Source: Jeotgalibacillus malaysiensis (lineage in GTDB: Bacteria > Bacillota > Bacilli > Bacillales > Jeotgalibacillaceae). From it: a stretch of 64,000 bases of DNA. The notes under the pieces are model-generated. The model worked only from the letters and a program-made list of their open reading frames with translations. It searched no databases and was not told the origin of the DNA. Position 1 is the first letter of the stretch. Every line of letters starts with the position of its first letter. The stretch covers positions 310,001 through 374,000 of the forward strand of contig CP009417.1 in assembly GCA_000818095.1 (NCBI GenBank), read 5' to 3'. Made by a program: the position numbers and the translations under genes. Positions 7,925-15,754 of the stretch are shown piece by piece.

Positions 7925-7955
7925 TTAAAAAGCAAGGAGAGAACATTCTCTCCTT
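7925..7955 (-). terminator. Hairpin terminator inside the Tad-1 operon
   Basis: Minus strand: AAGGAGAGAATG / TTCTCTCCTT hairpin followed by GCTTTTTAAAAG. It overlaps the tadA stop codon and lies before tadB, so it may act as an attenuator or a polarity point. Confidence 0.7.
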
Positions 7956-9534
7956 ACAGGTCTTGCATCTCCGACATCATGACGCCGTTCTCGTTTAACT
8001 GCGTTTTCAATCTTTGACTCAAACGATTTTCTGTTCGAGCATACGCTCCATCAAGCGGATTCTCAGGGTCAAATGTCCATACATAAAGAGGATTCATTCC
8101 CGCATACTCACCCTTCTCATTGACCAAAATCTCAGAGATGGACTTAATCCGGATTTTATCTCCAACCTTACGCATGATAAGCACGACATCAATCCCTTTT
8201 GTCAATTTGTTCTTGATGTGAGTTGAACTTTCACTCCCTGAATCTGGTGAAGACATATACATATCCACACACATTTCCATGAAGGATTCATCATCCAGGG
8301 CGTGAGCCGTGAACATGTTTCCACGAGTTTTTAAGTTCGCTTCATACAGCTGTTTAAACTCGCCACCACGGGATTCCGGGATGATAACACGGTCAGCGGT
8401 TGTACGGAGAGATGTTCTCAGAAGTTTTTCGAAGGTAAACCCACGCTCTTCATCCACGTTGAACACCCCAACGTCATGCCCTTTCAGCACACGGTCTACA
8501 TCGGTCTCCGCAACAGAGGCGATAACAACTTTTCGCTCAATCGGGTCAGTGTATGTGAGAAGGAAGTTGATGAATGTCGTCTTACCTGTACCCATTGCAC
8601 CACCAATTCCGATATTGGCTTTCCCTCGAACAAGCACGTCCATTAATCGGTCAACAAATTCATCGACTGTTCCGCTTTTTTTCATCATGTCAAGGTTTGG
8701 AATGAAGTTAGTGAATTTTCGAATATTCAGGAGCCAGTTATCTGAGGCGAACGGTGTGACCATGTTTACACGGTCACGGTTAGGGCGAATGGCTTCAATG
8801 ATGGCATTCTCTACGTTGTTCCGTTCTTTTTTGGAGAAGTAGATGACACGGTCGAAGACTTTTTCAAGCTCATTGAGGTTGGAGAAGGTCTTGTCTGATT
8901 TGTACTTCACACCATTCTTGATGTAATACACGTCACAGCTAAATTCCGGGAAGGTGACTGCGTTCACCATAATCTCCCCGACTTCTTCATCATCATCGAG
9001 TTCTTGAAGGGCTCCCATCCCATATAAATCAGCATAAAGCTTATAGGCATAAGACTCTAGTTCTTGACGCTTGACCACATTCCAAGTCGCTAAATATTTG
9101 CGAATCTTACTGAGGACATATTTTCGAGCCCCTTCGTGAACGGTGGTTTCTTTCAGCAACTCTGTATGTTTTTCCACCTCGACAGGTGTTCCTTCCGGAC
9201 GTTCCATGACCTCTTGAAGACGTTTCTTAATTTCTTCATATTTGAGTTCTTCATCTGTTAAAAAAGAAGTTCGTTCATTTGATTTCAACAGCGTAAGCGT
9301 TTCTTCATCCACATACGTCCCGTCTGCTTTTTTATAGACAAACTTAACAATCTCTAGTTCGCCATCTACAGACAAGAGCGGTGTATGTTGAACGTCATAT
9401 CGACCCAAAGGTTTTCGATTTCGGTCATACATCTCCAGGATTTGGAACTCACGCCCCATTTCCCGTTTTAACTCAATTAACTTATATTTCTTACCCTGTT
9501 TTTTGACCACAATCGGGTTCTTTCGTGAACTCAT
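7954..9534 (-). CDS. TadA/CpaF-type secretion ATPase, Tad-1
   Basis: 526 aa. Cytoplasmic hexameric ATPase of the VirB11/GspE superfamily that drives pilin export. Walker A is GGAMGTGKTTFINFLL at about residue 310. The family's Asp box and His box follow (VIIPESRGGEFKQLYEAN; MFTAHALDDE). The N-terminal 110 residues are an unusual extension (KNPIVVKKQGKKYKLIELK...) that replaces the typical CpaF N-domain. The ATG has AAAGGGGGAAC upstream. Sits between the CpaE-like protein and TadB as in other Tad loci. Confidence 0.9.
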   Translation of the reverse strand: MSSRKNPIVVKKQGKKYKLIELKREMGREFQILEMYDRNRKPLGRYDVQHTPLLSVDGELEIVKFVYKKADGTYVDEETLTLLKSNERTSFLTDEELKYEEIKKRLQEVMERPEGTPVEVEKHTELLKETTVHEGARKYVLSKIRKYLATWNVVKRQELESYAYKLYADLYGMGALQELDDDEEVGEIMVNAVTFPEFSCDVYYIKNGVKYKSDKTFSNLNELEKVFDRVIYFSKKERNNVENAIIEAIRPNRDRVNMVTPFASDNWLLNIRKFTNFIPNLDMMKKSGTVDEFVDRLMDVLVRGKANIGIGGAMGTGKTTFINFLLTYTDPIERKVVIASVAETDVDRVLKGHDVGVFNVDEERGFTFEKLLRTSLRTTADRVIIPESRGGEFKQLYEANLKTRGNMFTAHALDDESFMEMCVDMYMSSPDSGSESSTHIKNKLTKGIDVVLIMRKVGDKIRIKSISEILVNEKGEYAGMNPLYVWTFDPENPLDGAYARTENRLSQRLKTQLNENGVMMSEMQDL

Positions 9535-9575
9535 ATTTGTTCCCCCTTTTCCTTACACATCATTGTCCGAGAAAA

Positions 9576-10319
9576 TCAAAGGGATAAACCTTTGAGAATC
9601 TCATCGAATGGTGTCTCTTGTTTTTTTCGCTTAATCAATCCGCTGAATACTTTTTCTTTCAAGTCACGGTTGTCAATCGTATTTGAGGCAAATGGAACGA
9701 CTCCAATAACAGGCAAACCATTTTTTCCGATATATGTGTTGAATTCAAGATTCGAAGATTCATCAAACTGGTTGTAGACAAATTTAACTTCCGCCTCATC
9801 TTTTTTATAGAAATTGATGATGTCCATGGCACTTTCAAAGACCGAATAGCACGTAAAGTCATTTCGGCTAACGAGTACGACTTCGTCTGCATTGAATAGA
9901 GCGGTAGTTGTTCCCGCATTATCGGTGTCAGACGACACGGAAATCAGAACGACGTCATATAGACGGCGTAAAAAAGTCAAGATTTCCTCGATGTGTTTCT
10001 GTTCAATGAAATAATGGTTTTTTCCAAGCTTTGTTCCTTTTAGAACATCAATGCCATTTAACGTGACCATATTTTCTTTGAACAAGTCGTTGTTGAGGAA
10101 TCCCCCATCAATTTTTTCAATCAAGTTATCAACGCCATGCACCTTATCATTGTCAGTCAAATAACCGGCAAGAAACGGGGCACGGAAATCAAAATCGACT
10201 AATGCGATTGTTTTTTCAGGGTGTTGTTCTTTCATGGTATGAGCTACGTTTGTTGCCACATACTTACCACCCACTCCTTGAGTGGCTGGGTAAAACACAA
10301 TTACTTTTGCTTGTTTCAT
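9576..10319 (-). CDS. CpaE-like MinD/ParA-family protein with altered P-loop, Tad-1
   Basis: 247 aa, the size of a bare MinD-like domain without the receiver half seen in other CpaE proteins. The P-loop reads TQGVGGKYVATN instead of KGGVGKTT: the lysine early in the motif is gone and Thr/Ser after the catalytic Lys is Tyr. The switch region (LVDFDFRAPFLAGYL) is intact. CpaE/TadZ proteins place the Tad machine in the cell. The altered site may weaken ATP hydrolysis. AAGGAGGAG precedes the start. Confidence 0.8.
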   Translation of the reverse strand: MKQAKVIVFYPATQGVGGKYVATNVAHTMKEQHPEKTIALVDFDFRAPFLAGYLTDNDKVHGVDNLIEKIDGGFLNNDLFKENMVTLNGIDVLKGTKLGKNHYFIEQKHIEEILTFLRRLYDVVLISVSSDTDNAGTTTALFNADEVVLVSRNDFTCYSVFESAMDIINFYKKDEAEVKFVYNQFDESSNLEFNTYIGKNGLPVIGVVPFASNTIDNRDLKEKVFSGLIKRKKQETPFDEILKGLSL

Positions 10320-10364
10320 AGATTAACTCCTCCTTTTTGGTTACCTATGTTTCGGTAAATCCTC

Positions 10365-11234
10365 TTAGATGGCTGGAACAAGAATCTTGTCTCCCGCTTC
10401 AACATCTGTGATACCATCGTTCATTTCACGAAGTTTTGATTCTGATGTGAAGAAAGTCTCCGCAATTCCAGAAAGCTCTTCTCCTTCTTTCACCGTATAC
10501 TGAACCGTTCCACGATTATCATCTGTTTGAATCGGCTCTTTATCTGAGACTAACTTTGTTTGTCCCGATGCTTCTGTCTCTGACTCACTTTGACCCTTTG
10601 TCGCTTGAACGGCTTCATCACCAATGATTTTCACAGCGATGATTTGACCCGTTGAAATCGCTTCTTCGTACTTCAGTACTTCTTCTTGGTCAAGTTTCAG
10701 ATAAAACTTCATTCCGTCACCTTGTGACTGACTTGCAGATTCTTCAACGACGCCAAAGACCGTATTTTTTGTAAAGACTTTTTTCGAATCAAATAATTCT
10801 TCTACGATGAACTTTCCACCTTCACCCTGGTATTTCTTAAAGATTCGAATATTATCGTTGTCTTTCAGTGGAAGGTTGGATTCAATCTTGACCTCCGTCA
10901 ATAATTCCCCTTCCATGACAGCATCATCTGTCAAACGAGCGGTAGAAAGCAGTTCACCCTTCTTTAACGTTCCAGATAATTTCTTGCCATCCACCGATGC
11001 GATGTTCGTTACGCTTCCAGGAACCACAGAGCGTTCTGTAATCGAGACGCCTTGAAACATCGTGGCATCAACTTCTGTGTAAGCCGGAATGTCATCTCGT
11101 GCGACATAAACAATCGCTTCTTTCTCCATTTCGAAGTTTGGTACATAAATGTTCTGGTAGCCAAATAGACCAACAGATAGGACGGTGAGTCCGGCAAGTA
11201 CCTTCCCCTGCGTGCTCATTCCTTTTTTACTCAT
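10365..11234 (-). CDS. CpaB/RcpC-like protein with C-terminal LysM domain, Tad-1
   Basis: 289 aa. One N-terminal membrane anchor (about residues 10-30), then an SAF domain (YVARDDIPAYTEVDATMFQ at about 43-61) and an RcpC-type beta domain. A linker rich in Ser/Glu/Thr precedes a LysM module at about 243-289 (YTVKEGEELSGIAETFF to AGDKILVPAI). LysM binds peptidoglycan glycans, so this protein could tie the pilus channel to the thick Gram-positive wall. Coupled to the regulator gene upstream by an ATGA overlap. Confidence 0.85.
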   Translation of the reverse strand: MSKKGMSTQGKVLAGLTVLSVGLFGYQNIYVPNFEMEKEAIVYVARDDIPAYTEVDATMFQGVSITERSVVPGSVTNIASVDGKKLSGTLKKGELLSTARLTDDAVMEGELLTEVKIESNLPLKDNDNIRIFKKYQGEGGKFIVEELFDSKKVFTKNTVFGVVEESASQSQGDGMKFYLKLDQEEVLKYEEAISTGQIIAVKIIGDEAVQATKGQSESETEASGQTKLVSDKEPIQTDDNRGTVQYTVKEGEELSGIAETFFTSESKLREMNDGITDVEAGDKILVPAI

Positions 11235-11398
11235 TCTTCATCACCCTTTCGTTGATTCAATTCCGCTCTTTCAAGCCCCACTTGAATCAAGTGGATAATG
11301 GCTTGGGTACGAGTCGTAAACCCTTTATCTTCTTGATATGCATCAATCTTCTTGAGCAACACCACAGGGTATCGCATATTCACCATTCTCTTTTCCAT
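11231..11398 (-). CDS. Ribbon-helix-helix regulator, 55 aa
   Basis: Short gene starting at 11398 behind GGAGG. The translation reads MEKRMVNMRYPVVLLKKIDA, then a GFTTRTQAIIHLIQVGLE helix-turn-helix: a beta strand followed by two helices, the MetJ/Arc/CopG fold. Its stop overlaps the start of cpaB (ATGA). It heads the Tad-1 operon and lies just after an exact TTGACTATTGTCAA element (11453-11466), so it is a good candidate for autoregulation of the operon. Which DNA it binds is inference. Confidence 0.75.
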   Translation of the reverse strand: MEKRMVNMRYPVVLLKKIDAYQEDKGFTTRTQAIIHLIQVGLERAELNQRKGDEE

Positions 11399-11436
11399 AA
11401 TCTGCCTCCTTTTGCTCTATGCGTTCATTTAATACA

Positions 11437-11466
11437 CATATATCATTCTATATTGACTATTGTCAA
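11437..11466 (-). promoter_or_regulatory. Tad-1 operon promoter with TTGAC-N4-GTCAA element
   Basis: On the minus strand TTGACA (11466-11461) is followed at 18 bases by TATATG. The exact element TTGACTATTGTCAA occupies 11453-11466 and covers the -35 box and the first part of the spacer. A repressor bound here would block RNA polymerase. Confidence 0.6.
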
Positions 11467-11581
11467 AATATCAATGATATTTGGTTTGAGCAATAAAAGA
11501 GAATAAAAAAGAGATAATAGTGATGTTGAATAAAAATTAAATCGCTCAACAGAGCCAATTGAAAGACACTTTCGACAAAAT

Positions 11582-11637
11582 GTTGCACATGTGCAACTTT
11601 CCCGAAACATAAACCTATATAATGCATGAAAATTGAA
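11582..11637. repeat. 56-bp dispersed repeat, copy 1, with 16-bp palindrome
   Basis: This gap (11399-11707) holds the operon promoter and this element. It starts with the perfect palindrome GTTGCACATGTGCAAC, continues CTTTCCCGAAACATAAACC and then TATATAATGC and GAAAATTGAA. 52 of 56 bases match copy 2 at 53725-53780. It may be an activator-dependent promoter or a small RNA start reading rightwards (TATAAT at 11617-11622), but no -35 box is seen. Confidence 0.6.
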
Positions 11638-11675
11638 TCCGTTTTGTGCTGTTTTTTCTCCTTTTGAGCAAAATA

Positions 11676-11704
11676 AAAAGAACCATAAAATCTATGGCTC
11701 CTTT
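11676..11704 (-). terminator. Terminator after the 147-aa gene
   Basis: Minus strand: AGCCATA GATTT TATGGTT hairpin followed by CTTTTTATTTT, just past the stop at 11708. Confidence 0.75.
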
Positions 11705-11707
11705 GAG

Positions 11708-12151
11708 TTATGCTAATAGCAAATTTAATATGTTTTCTTTATGAAAGGTTGCATCCAAATGACGAACAATTTGATGAATCTTTTCATCAGATACATAATA
11801 AGGTTTTTCACCATTTAAGTCTGGCTCAGTGTTTGGGTCAAAATCTCTAATGATAACAGTAGGTAGATGTTCTTCGTACAACCATCTATACTCCATTTGA
11901 GCATAGCTAGAGACACCGTCTCCATCTACAAACCAATCTCCTATTTTGATAAACGCATGTTCAGAATGCCATTGACTAGAATCTTTGACAATTTGATAAG
12001 TCTTGACGTCTTCCGAGTCAAACCAAATTTGGAATGCTTTCATTAGTGAACGACATCCTCCATCATTCCAGCCAACATCTTCTAAAATCAAGAGCAGTTC
12101 ATCTGACCAAAGTAGTTTCTTCAATTGATATCTCAAATCCGTGACATTCAT
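11708..12151 (-). CDS. Unknown protein with Cys/His dyad (papain-fold-like)
   Basis: 147 aa, coupled to the CCA-adding enzyme gene by an ATGA overlap at 12148-12151. NDGGCRSLMKAFQIWF places a Cys at the start of a helix, and HAFIKIGDWFVDGDGVSS supplies a His and Asp on beta strands. That order is typical of papain-like, NlpC/P60-like and transglutaminase-like folds in phage and plasmid proteins. There is no signal peptide, so it acts in the cytoplasm. Peptidase or amidase activity is only a guess from the dyad. Confidence 0.6.
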   Translation of the reverse strand: MNVTDLRYQLKKLLWSDELLLILEDVGWNDGGCRSLMKAFQIWFDSEDVKTYQIVKDSSQWHSEHAFIKIGDWFVDGDGVSSYAQMEYRWLYEEHLPTVIIRDFDPNTEPDLNGEKPYYVSDEKIHQIVRHLDATFHKENILNLLLA

Positions 12152-13317
12152 ACGCTTCGTCCCTTAAAAATGTGTTGTTGAATTTCATTTTCATTGAATC
12201 CTAAAAACGAGAGAGCATGAGCTTCATCCAATTGTTGCTTGAATCGTGGTGAAGGTTTCACACCTAACAACATCAACCAATCTCCATTAATCACAAACAA
12301 CACTTGATTCTTTTGATTCACAATTTGACCGAACAAAGAATTCGTCTCAACATCAAACAGGATAGAACGATTTAGATTAATAAACCCTTCCTGTTTTTCA
12401 ACGAAACCACGATGAAGTGATACGGCAAGAGCCATATCCTCAGCTGTTTTCGCCTTACGGATTGCCTGGATAAAGGCACGTGTCGCAGAAGCGAGATTTC
12501 TTCCTTGTTTGTCTTGAATCATGTCATGAACGCACCCTTGGAATGAACTTTCGTCCATATGAAGCGACATCATTACCGTGTTGAAGGTTAAGTCATTTTC
12601 TTTCAACAAGTTTTCTGTTTCCACCTTTTCAAGCGAAGGTAAGATTTTTAGGATGCTAGGATATTTTTTCATTTCCGTGATAAATTTCTTCGGACAGCCT
12701 TTCGTCATCCCCTTTTCGATTTCCATATAAATCCGTTCTTTCGCAAGATGTGTTAACTCCATTTCTTTCATGACCTCCTGCGTATCCCTTTCAATCTCAA
12801 AGCCAAATCTAGCTGAAAATTGAATCGCACGAAGAACACGTAATGCATCTTCCTTGAACGTGACATCATCTACGAGTCGAATGACACGATTTTGGATATC
12901 TTCAACACCTTTGAAGTGGTCTGTGACATCCCCTGTCATCACATCCTCCATAATGGCATTCATAGTGAAGTCTCGACGCTTAGATGCCTCGTATGTGCCA
13001 ATGAATGGGTCTACTGTGACATCAAAGTCCGTATGTTTATCACCTGTCTTCCGTTCGGTACGAGGCATCGCAAAGTCGATATCGACACCTTTGATGAGGT
13101 AGACACCAAACGATTCACCCACCAAGTCAACCTGACCAAACGTCTTGAGAATCTCTACGAGTTGTCTCTCTGTAATCCCATGTACCTCAACATCGATATC
13201 TTTTGATTCTTTTCCAAGTAACCGGTCACGAACAAACCCTCCGACAAAGTACATCTTGCCTCCTGCTTGTTCTACTTTTTCAGCCACTTCTTTTACCAAT
13301 GTCATTTCCTTTTTCAT
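12148..13317 (-). CDS. cca: CCA tRNA nucleotidyltransferase
   Basis: 389 aa, near the usual length of bacterial class II enzymes. GGFVRDRLLGKESKDIDVEV (residues about 26-45) is the nucleotidyltransferase signature with the two metal-binding Asp residues. RRDFTMNAI and the head-neck motif EDALRVLRAIQFSARFGF follow, then LAKERIYMEIEK. It adds or repairs the 3' CCA of tRNAs. A poly(A) polymerase is the close alternative, but the length and motifs favour CCA. AGGAGG stands before the ATG. Unusual on a plasmid, as it duplicates a chromosomal housekeeping gene. Confidence 0.85.
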   Translation of the reverse strand: MKKEMTLVKEVAEKVEQAGGKMYFVGGFVRDRLLGKESKDIDVEVHGITERQLVEILKTFGQVDLVGESFGVYLIKGVDIDFAMPRTERKTGDKHTDFDVTVDPFIGTYEASKRRDFTMNAIMEDVMTGDVTDHFKGVEDIQNRVIRLVDDVTFKEDALRVLRAIQFSARFGFEIERDTQEVMKEMELTHLAKERIYMEIEKGMTKGCPKKFITEMKKYPSILKILPSLEKVETENLLKENDLTFNTVMMSLHMDESSFQGCVHDMIQDKQGRNLASATRAFIQAIRKAKTAEDMALAVSLHRGFVEKQEGFINLNRSILFDVETNSLFGQIVNQKNQVLFVINGDWLMLLGVKPSPRFKQQLDEAHALSFLGFNENEIQQHIFKGRSV

Positions 13318-13330
13318 GATGATTCCTCCT

Positions 13331-13359
13331 AAAATAGAGAGGCAGGAATTCCCGCCTCT
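13331..13359 (-). terminator. Terminator after the 300-aa membrane-anchored protein
   Basis: Minus strand: GAGGCGGGAATTCCTGCCTC hairpin, then TCTATTTTAGG. It lies between this gene and cca. Confidence 0.7.
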
Positions 13360-13365
13360 GACTGT

Positions 13366-14268
13366 TTAATATTTTTTGTTCAATCGGTGATAGTTCGCTC
13401 CGGCAATCAGCACCGCTTCCGCTTCTCTATCACGACTATAATTTTTCTTCGATTCCTCCAGCTTTTGCATGATATCCTGCTGAAGGGTTTCCAGTTTTTC
13501 TTTTTTCTCCGGTGCCACCTCTTCAGATGAAAGCAGTTCGTTAATGTTTTCGATAACGGGGTCTTGCAATGCTTTCGTTCCGGTCTCTTCGTTTTCATCC
13601 AATAGTGGCTTCTCAATCGTTCCTGCCGCTTGACGCAAGCGTTTGAATCCTTCATTGATTTCATTTGCGAGCTCAAATTGGTCGTGGAATTGCTTCAATG
13701 TGAACCTTGTTTCATATCTCATTTCTTGAGCGGCAAAAAAGTCGTACAACTGTTCTTTTAGAACCAACGCCTGTTCGAATTCAGATTCACTTAATGTGTG
13801 TAACCTGAATTCATCAAACCCCTTACCATCGATAACCCAAACGTTATCTCCAATTTCAGATGCTTTCTCGTTTGTGAAAATACGATGTTTTTGTCCTTTA
13901 TTTTCCGCTCTTAGAATTTCTCGTCGAATATCTTCCAACGCTCCTAATTCACGTTCAGAAAAAATATTGTAAATCCCAAGGGGACTCCATCTGCACAAGG
14001 CATCAATCATTAGGTTAATAACGGTGAAGAACAACATGATTGTTGAAATCGCAATCACTATTGGCATTTCCTCTGCAATTGAAAAAAGTAATATGCCAGC
14101 GAATGCAATCGAACCAAGGGCAAGCCCATTCAGACGACCCCCTTTTCTCATCAGGTGTTGCAAATGCAGAGGCATTCGTTTTTTCAAGTCGGACATCTTT
14201 TTCCAATTTCGGATTCCGAGGAAACCAGGAACAACCATTCCCAATCCAATAATCAATCCTGTCAACAT
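13366..14268 (-). CDS. Membrane-anchored protein of unknown function (type A pair)
   Basis: 300 aa, start fixed by AAAAGGAGAG. Hydrophobic segments at about residues 1-18 and 48-95 are followed by a charged cytoplasmic domain of about 200 residues with coiled-coil character near the end (PEKKEKLETLQQDIMQKLEES). The layout matches the neighbour at 14421-15017: anchor, pair of helices, helical tail. The two also share an unusual 5' leader, so they are probably made together and may work together. Family not recognised. Confidence 0.6.
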   Translation of the reverse strand: MLTGLIIGLGMVVPGFLGIRNWKKMSDLKKRMPLHLQHLMRKGGRLNGLALGSIAFAGILLFSIAEEMPIVIAISTIMLFFTVINLMIDALCRWSPLGIYNIFSERELGALEDIRREILRAENKGQKHRIFTNEKASEIGDNVWVIDGKGFDEFRLHTLSESEFEQALVLKEQLYDFFAAQEMRYETRFTLKQFHDQFELANEINEGFKRLRQAAGTIEKPLLDENEETGTKALQDPVIENINELLSSEEVAPEKKEKLETLQQDIMQKLEESKKNYSRDREAEAVLIAGANYHRLNKKY

Positions 14269-14289
14269 ATAACTCTCTCCTTTTGAAAT

Positions 14290-14350
14290 AAATTGTTTTC
14301 CAACTATCTATATAAAGGTCGATTCAATCGACACCAATTTTTACTGTTTT
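14290..14350 (-). promoter_or_regulatory. Leader with GTCGAT-TGA-ATCGAC palindrome, copy 1
   Basis: The palindrome at 14318-14332 lies in the leader of the 300-aa gene. Minus strand: AAAAATTGGTGTCGA precedes it and ATATAGATAGTTGG follows. The same order is found at 15040-15095. Either an operator or an RNA hairpin about 50 bases before the start codon. Confidence 0.55.
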
Positions 14351-14379
14351 CTTATGCTATTCAACTCGCCTGAAAACAT

Positions 14380-14404
14380 AAAAAAGAGAGCTAAATGCCC
14401 TCTT
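14380..14404 (-). terminator. Terminator after the 198-aa membrane-anchored protein
   Basis: Minus strand: AAGAGGGC ATTTA GCTCTCTT hairpin followed by TTTTATG, just after the stop at 14421. Confidence 0.75.
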
Positions 14405-14420
14405 TATCGTGTCTTCACTT

Positions 14421-15017
14421 TTAATTCTTTAATGAAGTTACCTCGACAACTGTATTGCGTTGTTTTTGACGAAAGCTATTCCAGTTGTATAAGAGTGCCT
14501 GCACCAATTCCTCTTTTAATACATCATCTTCTTCCACCAACTCCGCTTCCAGGTTTTGAAGGTTAACCAATCCCATTTTGATAAACAGTGCCTCGTTCAA
14601 CGATTCCGCATCCAAAACAGTCATTAATAAGTCATCCGTTTCATCCTGATTGAGAGCGGTCTTTCCTTGCTCAACATGACTTAATAAAAATCGCATGTCT
14701 TTCATTGTAAAGACGTCTTGAAGGCGAGCATGTTTCATGTCTTGCATTCCCTTCAAGCCTGTCAATACGACTCCTGTAAAGAGTGTGAGCGTCCCTAAAA
14801 TCATCCCATCATACCAAAACATCGACTGAGCGTGAAGGAGAAACGCTGAGCCAAACATCGCTAAACCAGCCAACCATTCTGTCGTTGTCTCCTTGACGAG
14901 AAAATCTTCCATTTCCTCTCCTACCTGCTTTTTCATTTGACGATTTTTGATATCTTTCTTGAGAACGACAAAGAGTGGGAAAATAATCCCGACTAAAATA
15001 ACCAATGTACTGTTCAT
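14421..15017 (-). CDS. Membrane-anchored protein of unknown function (type B pair)
   Basis: 198 aa from the ATG at 15017, which has AAAAGGAG eight bases upstream; the frame is open to 15086 but that part has no binding site. MNSTLVILVGIIFPLFVVLKKD is an N-terminal anchor, a second hydrophobic pair lies at about residues 45-85, and the remaining 110 residues are a helical, acidic cytoplasmic domain. Same layout and leader as the gene at 13366-14268. No family recognised. Confidence 0.6.
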   Translation of the reverse strand: MNSTLVILVGIIFPLFVVLKKDIKNRQMKKQVGEEMEDFLVKETTTEWLAGLAMFGSAFLLHAQSMFWYDGMILGTLTLFTGVVLTGLKGMQDMKHARLQDVFTMKDMRFLLSHVEQGKTALNQDETDDLLMTVLDAESLNEALFIKMGLVNLQNLEAELVEEDDVLKEELVQALLYNWNSFRQKQRNTVVEVTSLKN

Positions 15018-15039
15018 AAAATAGTCTCCTTTTAAAGTA

Positions 15040-15095
15040 AAATGTTTTTCAACCAATCTATTTGAAGGTCGATGACTCGACACCAATTTTTACGT
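15040..15095 (-). promoter_or_regulatory. Leader with GTCGA-GTCA-TCGAC palindrome, copy 2
   Basis: Palindrome at 15068-15081. Minus strand: AAAAATTGGTGTCGA before it and AAATAGATTGGTTG after it, matching copy 1 at 14290-14350 in sequence and in distance to the start codon. Confidence 0.55.
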
Positions 15096-15131
15096 TTCTA
15101 TCATTCTATGCATTCATGGCGTAACCATAAG

Positions 15132-15155
15132 AAAAAGCGTAGATTTTCTACGCTT
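15132..15155 (-). terminator. Terminator after the nuclease operon
   Basis: Minus strand: AAGCGTAGA AAA TCTACGCTT then TTTCTT, overlapping the end of the 144-aa gene. Confidence 0.8.
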
Positions 15156-15582
15156 CTACAGATTTATAGGTCATCTCGAAGTCTTCGAATGAACAGATAT
15201 TGAAGTCATCTTCATTGTGAATCAGGAGATACCCACCTTTTTCTGATGAATACAATGGGCGTCCTTCGTTCCAAGTAGGGATAATATAGAAAGGCTCGTC
15301 CATCTGGTACGCAAGAACTGTCCCTTTTCTTCTGTAACGATTCTCTCCGACCTGCTCATACAATTCATGAAATACTTGACCTTGAATGATATACCCGGCA
15401 GAGGCTCCACCATTGTTTATTACAAGATAATCTCCCGTTCTCCCAATCTCTACTCCTTCTTTTGACTGAACGAAGGTATCCTCTTTCAATTCCACTGCAA
15501 CAATCTCTGTTGTTTTCTTGACGGTTTGAGCATCATGGAGTATTTTCTTCACAAAAGAGGTTGTTACACAGGTTTTATCCAT
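15148..15582 (-). CDS. Hypothetical protein, 144 aa, in the nuclease operon
   Basis: The ATG at 15582 is chosen because a separate coiled-coil gene occupies the upstream part in another frame and its stop overlaps this start. The protein is soluble, beta-rich in the second half (VEIGRTGDYLVINNGGASAG, later YLLIHNEDDF). The GDYLVIN...G pattern hints at a small binding or cap domain, but no family is recognised. Third gene of a three-gene operon with the NucS-like nuclease. Confidence 0.6.
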   Translation of the reverse strand: MDKTCVTTSFVKKILHDAQTVKKTTEIVAVELKEDTFVQSKEGVEIGRTGDYLVINNGGASAGYIIQGQVFHELYEQVGENRYRRKGTVLAYQMDEPFYIIPTWNEGRPLYSSEKGGYLLIHNEDDFNICSFEDFEMTYKSVEA

Positions 15583-15754
15583 GTTCTTTTCCCAATCGTA
15601 TGAGCTTTTCTCGCTCCAATCGCAAAACCTTTTCCACATAACGCACTTCGATGCGATGCCCCGGGCTCTCAAGCTGACGATTTCGGTCTTTGAGTCGTTC
15701 CAATTTCTTTTCCAGCTGTTGTACTTTTTGTTTCTGCTCTTCATATTGATTCAT
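15575..15754 (-). CDS. Small coiled-coil protein, 59 aa
   Basis: Starts at 15754 behind AAGAAGGAG and overlaps the nuclease stop by ATGA; its own stop overlaps the following start. The product, MNQYEEQKQKVQQLEKKLER then a basic helix ending LIRLGKEHG, is a near-continuous charged helix with heptads. Tight coupling on both sides argues that it is real and may bridge or cap the nuclease complex. Function unknown. Confidence 0.6.
   Translation of the reverse strand: MNQYEEQKQKVQQLEKKLERLKDRNRQLESPGHRIEVRYVEKVLRLEREKLIRLGKEHG

Noticed and set aside
8309-8842. 177-aa open frame on the plus strand
   Set aside because: It lies wholly antisense to the Walker and Asp-box part of tadA, has no ribosome site, and its composition (Ser/Arg-rich) is that of a reversed coding strand.
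11252-11506. 84-aa open frame on the plus strand
   Set aside because: It is antisense to the ribbon-helix-helix gene and runs over the promoter; it lacks a ribosome site.
15583-15744. N-terminal extension of the 144-aa gene
   Set aside because: The same bases encode the 59-aa coiled-coil gene in another frame with a ribosome site and overlapping ends, which explains the sequence better.
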